Both the position numbers and the translations under genes were made by a program. Shown piece by piece: positions 5,464 through 5,901 of a stretch of 5,901 nt of DNA. The notes under the pieces were generated by a model. That model made no database searches. It was not told the DNA's origin and saw only the letters and a program-made list of their open reading frames with translations. The first letter of the stretch is position 1. The number at the start of each line of letters is the position of its first letter. Origin of the DNA: UBA1181 sp963626555 (GTDB lineage Bacteria; Bacteroidota; Bacteroidia; Bacteroidales; Paludibacteraceae); contig CAVFXQ010000062.1 in the NCBI GenBank assembly GCA_963626555.1, positions 1 through 5,901 of the forward strand, given 5' to 3'.

Positions 5464-5520
5464 TCAACCCCAACTCCTCATTCCTAATTCCTCACTCCTA
5501 ATTCTTAAATTCCTCATTCA
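5464..5520. repeat. Degenerate heptanucleotide tandem repeat
   Basis: On the plus strand, consecutive heptamers read TCAACCC, CAACTCC, TCATTCC, TAATTCC and TCACTCC (5464-5498), then TAATTC, a 2-bp break, AAATTCC and TCATTCA (to 5520). On the minus strand the unit is roughly GGAATTA or GGAATGA. The repeat crosses the stop codon of the nuclease-family gene and encodes part of its last residues (NEEFKN). Such repeats are typically dispersed and vary in copy number. Confidence 0.65.
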
Positions 5521-5901
5521 CCATCCACTCCCCAATCGTCCCCGTCTCCGAAGAAAAACTACAGCCAATCTTGAAGAGTTTGCGAAAGTCAGAAGCATAC
5601 TCCCGCGCATAGCCTTTCTCATTGATTTGTTGCATAGCATCTTCTGCCGTTCCATCCAACTTAAATTCGAAAATATAGATGAATCTATCCGTCTCAATGA
5701 CGCAGTCAACACGGCCTTGCGACTGCTGTTTCTCCACATAGACAAGATAGGTTGAAATCAAGCGAAGAATGAGATAGAAGGTATATTGAAAGAAGCGCTC
5801 CGTATCTTTTTTGAGACGCATACTATACGGAATTGAAGACAAGAAGCTTGTTAGTAACGTCTTAAATAGTTCTATATCACCATTTTTCAAGCTCCTCACC
5901 A
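5498..5901 (-). CDS. PD-(D/E)XK-family (DUF1703, 'AAA-ATPase-like') protein, C-terminal part
   Basis: The reading frame is open at the window edge, so only the last 134 or so codons are seen; a GTG at 5899 could be read as a start but is more likely internal. The visible part matches the C-terminal nuclease-like domain of the large Bacteroidales family whose N-terminal half is an AAA-ATPase-like domain and whose full length is commonly above 500 residues. Counting from the GTG, key features are GRVDCVIE (62-69, D65), IYIFEFKLDG (74-83, E78 and K80), which together make the D...ExK core of a PD-(D/E)XK fold, and then AMQQINEKGYA (88-98), typical of this family. Biochemical function is not established for most members and nuclease activity is only predicted. 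The gene tail lies within a heptamer repeat. It is separated from fprA by a 224-bp region holding the fprA promoter, so it is probably a separate transcript. Confidence 0.88.
   Translation of the reverse strand, partial: VRSLKNGDIELFKTLLTSFLSSIPYSMRLKKDTERFFQYTFYLILRLISTYLVYVEKQQSQGRVDCVIETDRFIYIFEFKLDGTAEDAMQQINEKGYAREYASDFRKLFKIGCSFSSETGTIGEWMVNEEFKN

Noticed and set aside
1..5901. CRISPR array, tRNA or rRNA genes
   Set aside because: I found no regularly spaced direct repeats with unique spacers, no tRNA cloverleaf and no rRNA-like sequence on either strand by reading.

Overview
The window looks like a chromosomal segment from a Bacteroidales bacterium (phylum Bacteroidota); I cannot resolve the genus. 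The grounds are an anaerobe-type flavodiiron protein, a short membrane-anchored protein of a type I associate with Bacteroidales, the end of a DUF1703 / PD-(D/E)XK 'AAA-ATPase-like' protein of the kind that is multicopy in this order, almost no Shine-Dalgarno sequences, and a promoter of the Bacteroidetes type (TTTG, about 20 nt, TAnnTTTG). Every gene I accept is on the minus strand, so transcription runs from high to low coordinates.

Region by region, in the direction of transcription. (1) 5901-5498 is the 3' end of a PD-(D/E)XK-family gene whose tail runs into a degenerate heptanucleotide repeat (5464-5520). (2) 5497-5274 is non-coding and carries a good candidate promoter for fprA. (3) 5273-4119 encodes a complete FprA flavodiiron protein. 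(4) 4043-3570 encodes a 157-residue membrane-anchored protein, followed by an intrinsic terminator (3536-3510). (5) 3509-3043 has no convincing protein gene. It holds a candidate structured RNA (about 3337-3074) whose ends pair into a long interrupted rod with an internal bubble and which finishes in an intrinsic terminator. A second, 9-pair hairpin then ends directly at the next start codon. (6) 3042-40 is a tight five-gene unit: a classical AAA ATPase with a C-terminal TerB-like helical domain, two paralogous small proteins with identical C-terminal tails, a charged 119-residue protein, and a small one-helix membrane protein.

The most interesting part is regions 5 and 6 together. An AAA-TerB machine is encoded with four small uncharacterised proteins, at least one of them membrane-anchored and two apparently arisen by duplication. 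The whole unit lies immediately downstream of a structured RNA with its own terminator. The AAA ATPase is probably the motor, and the small proteins are plausible substrates, adaptors or membrane anchors. I recognise none of the small proteins, so the function of the system (stress response, membrane remodelling or defence) is inference. The RNA could be an independent small RNA (its rod-with-bubble shape is loosely like 6S RNA), a cis-acting attenuating leader of the AAA operon, or one copy of a dispersed conserved element; the sequence alone does not decide.
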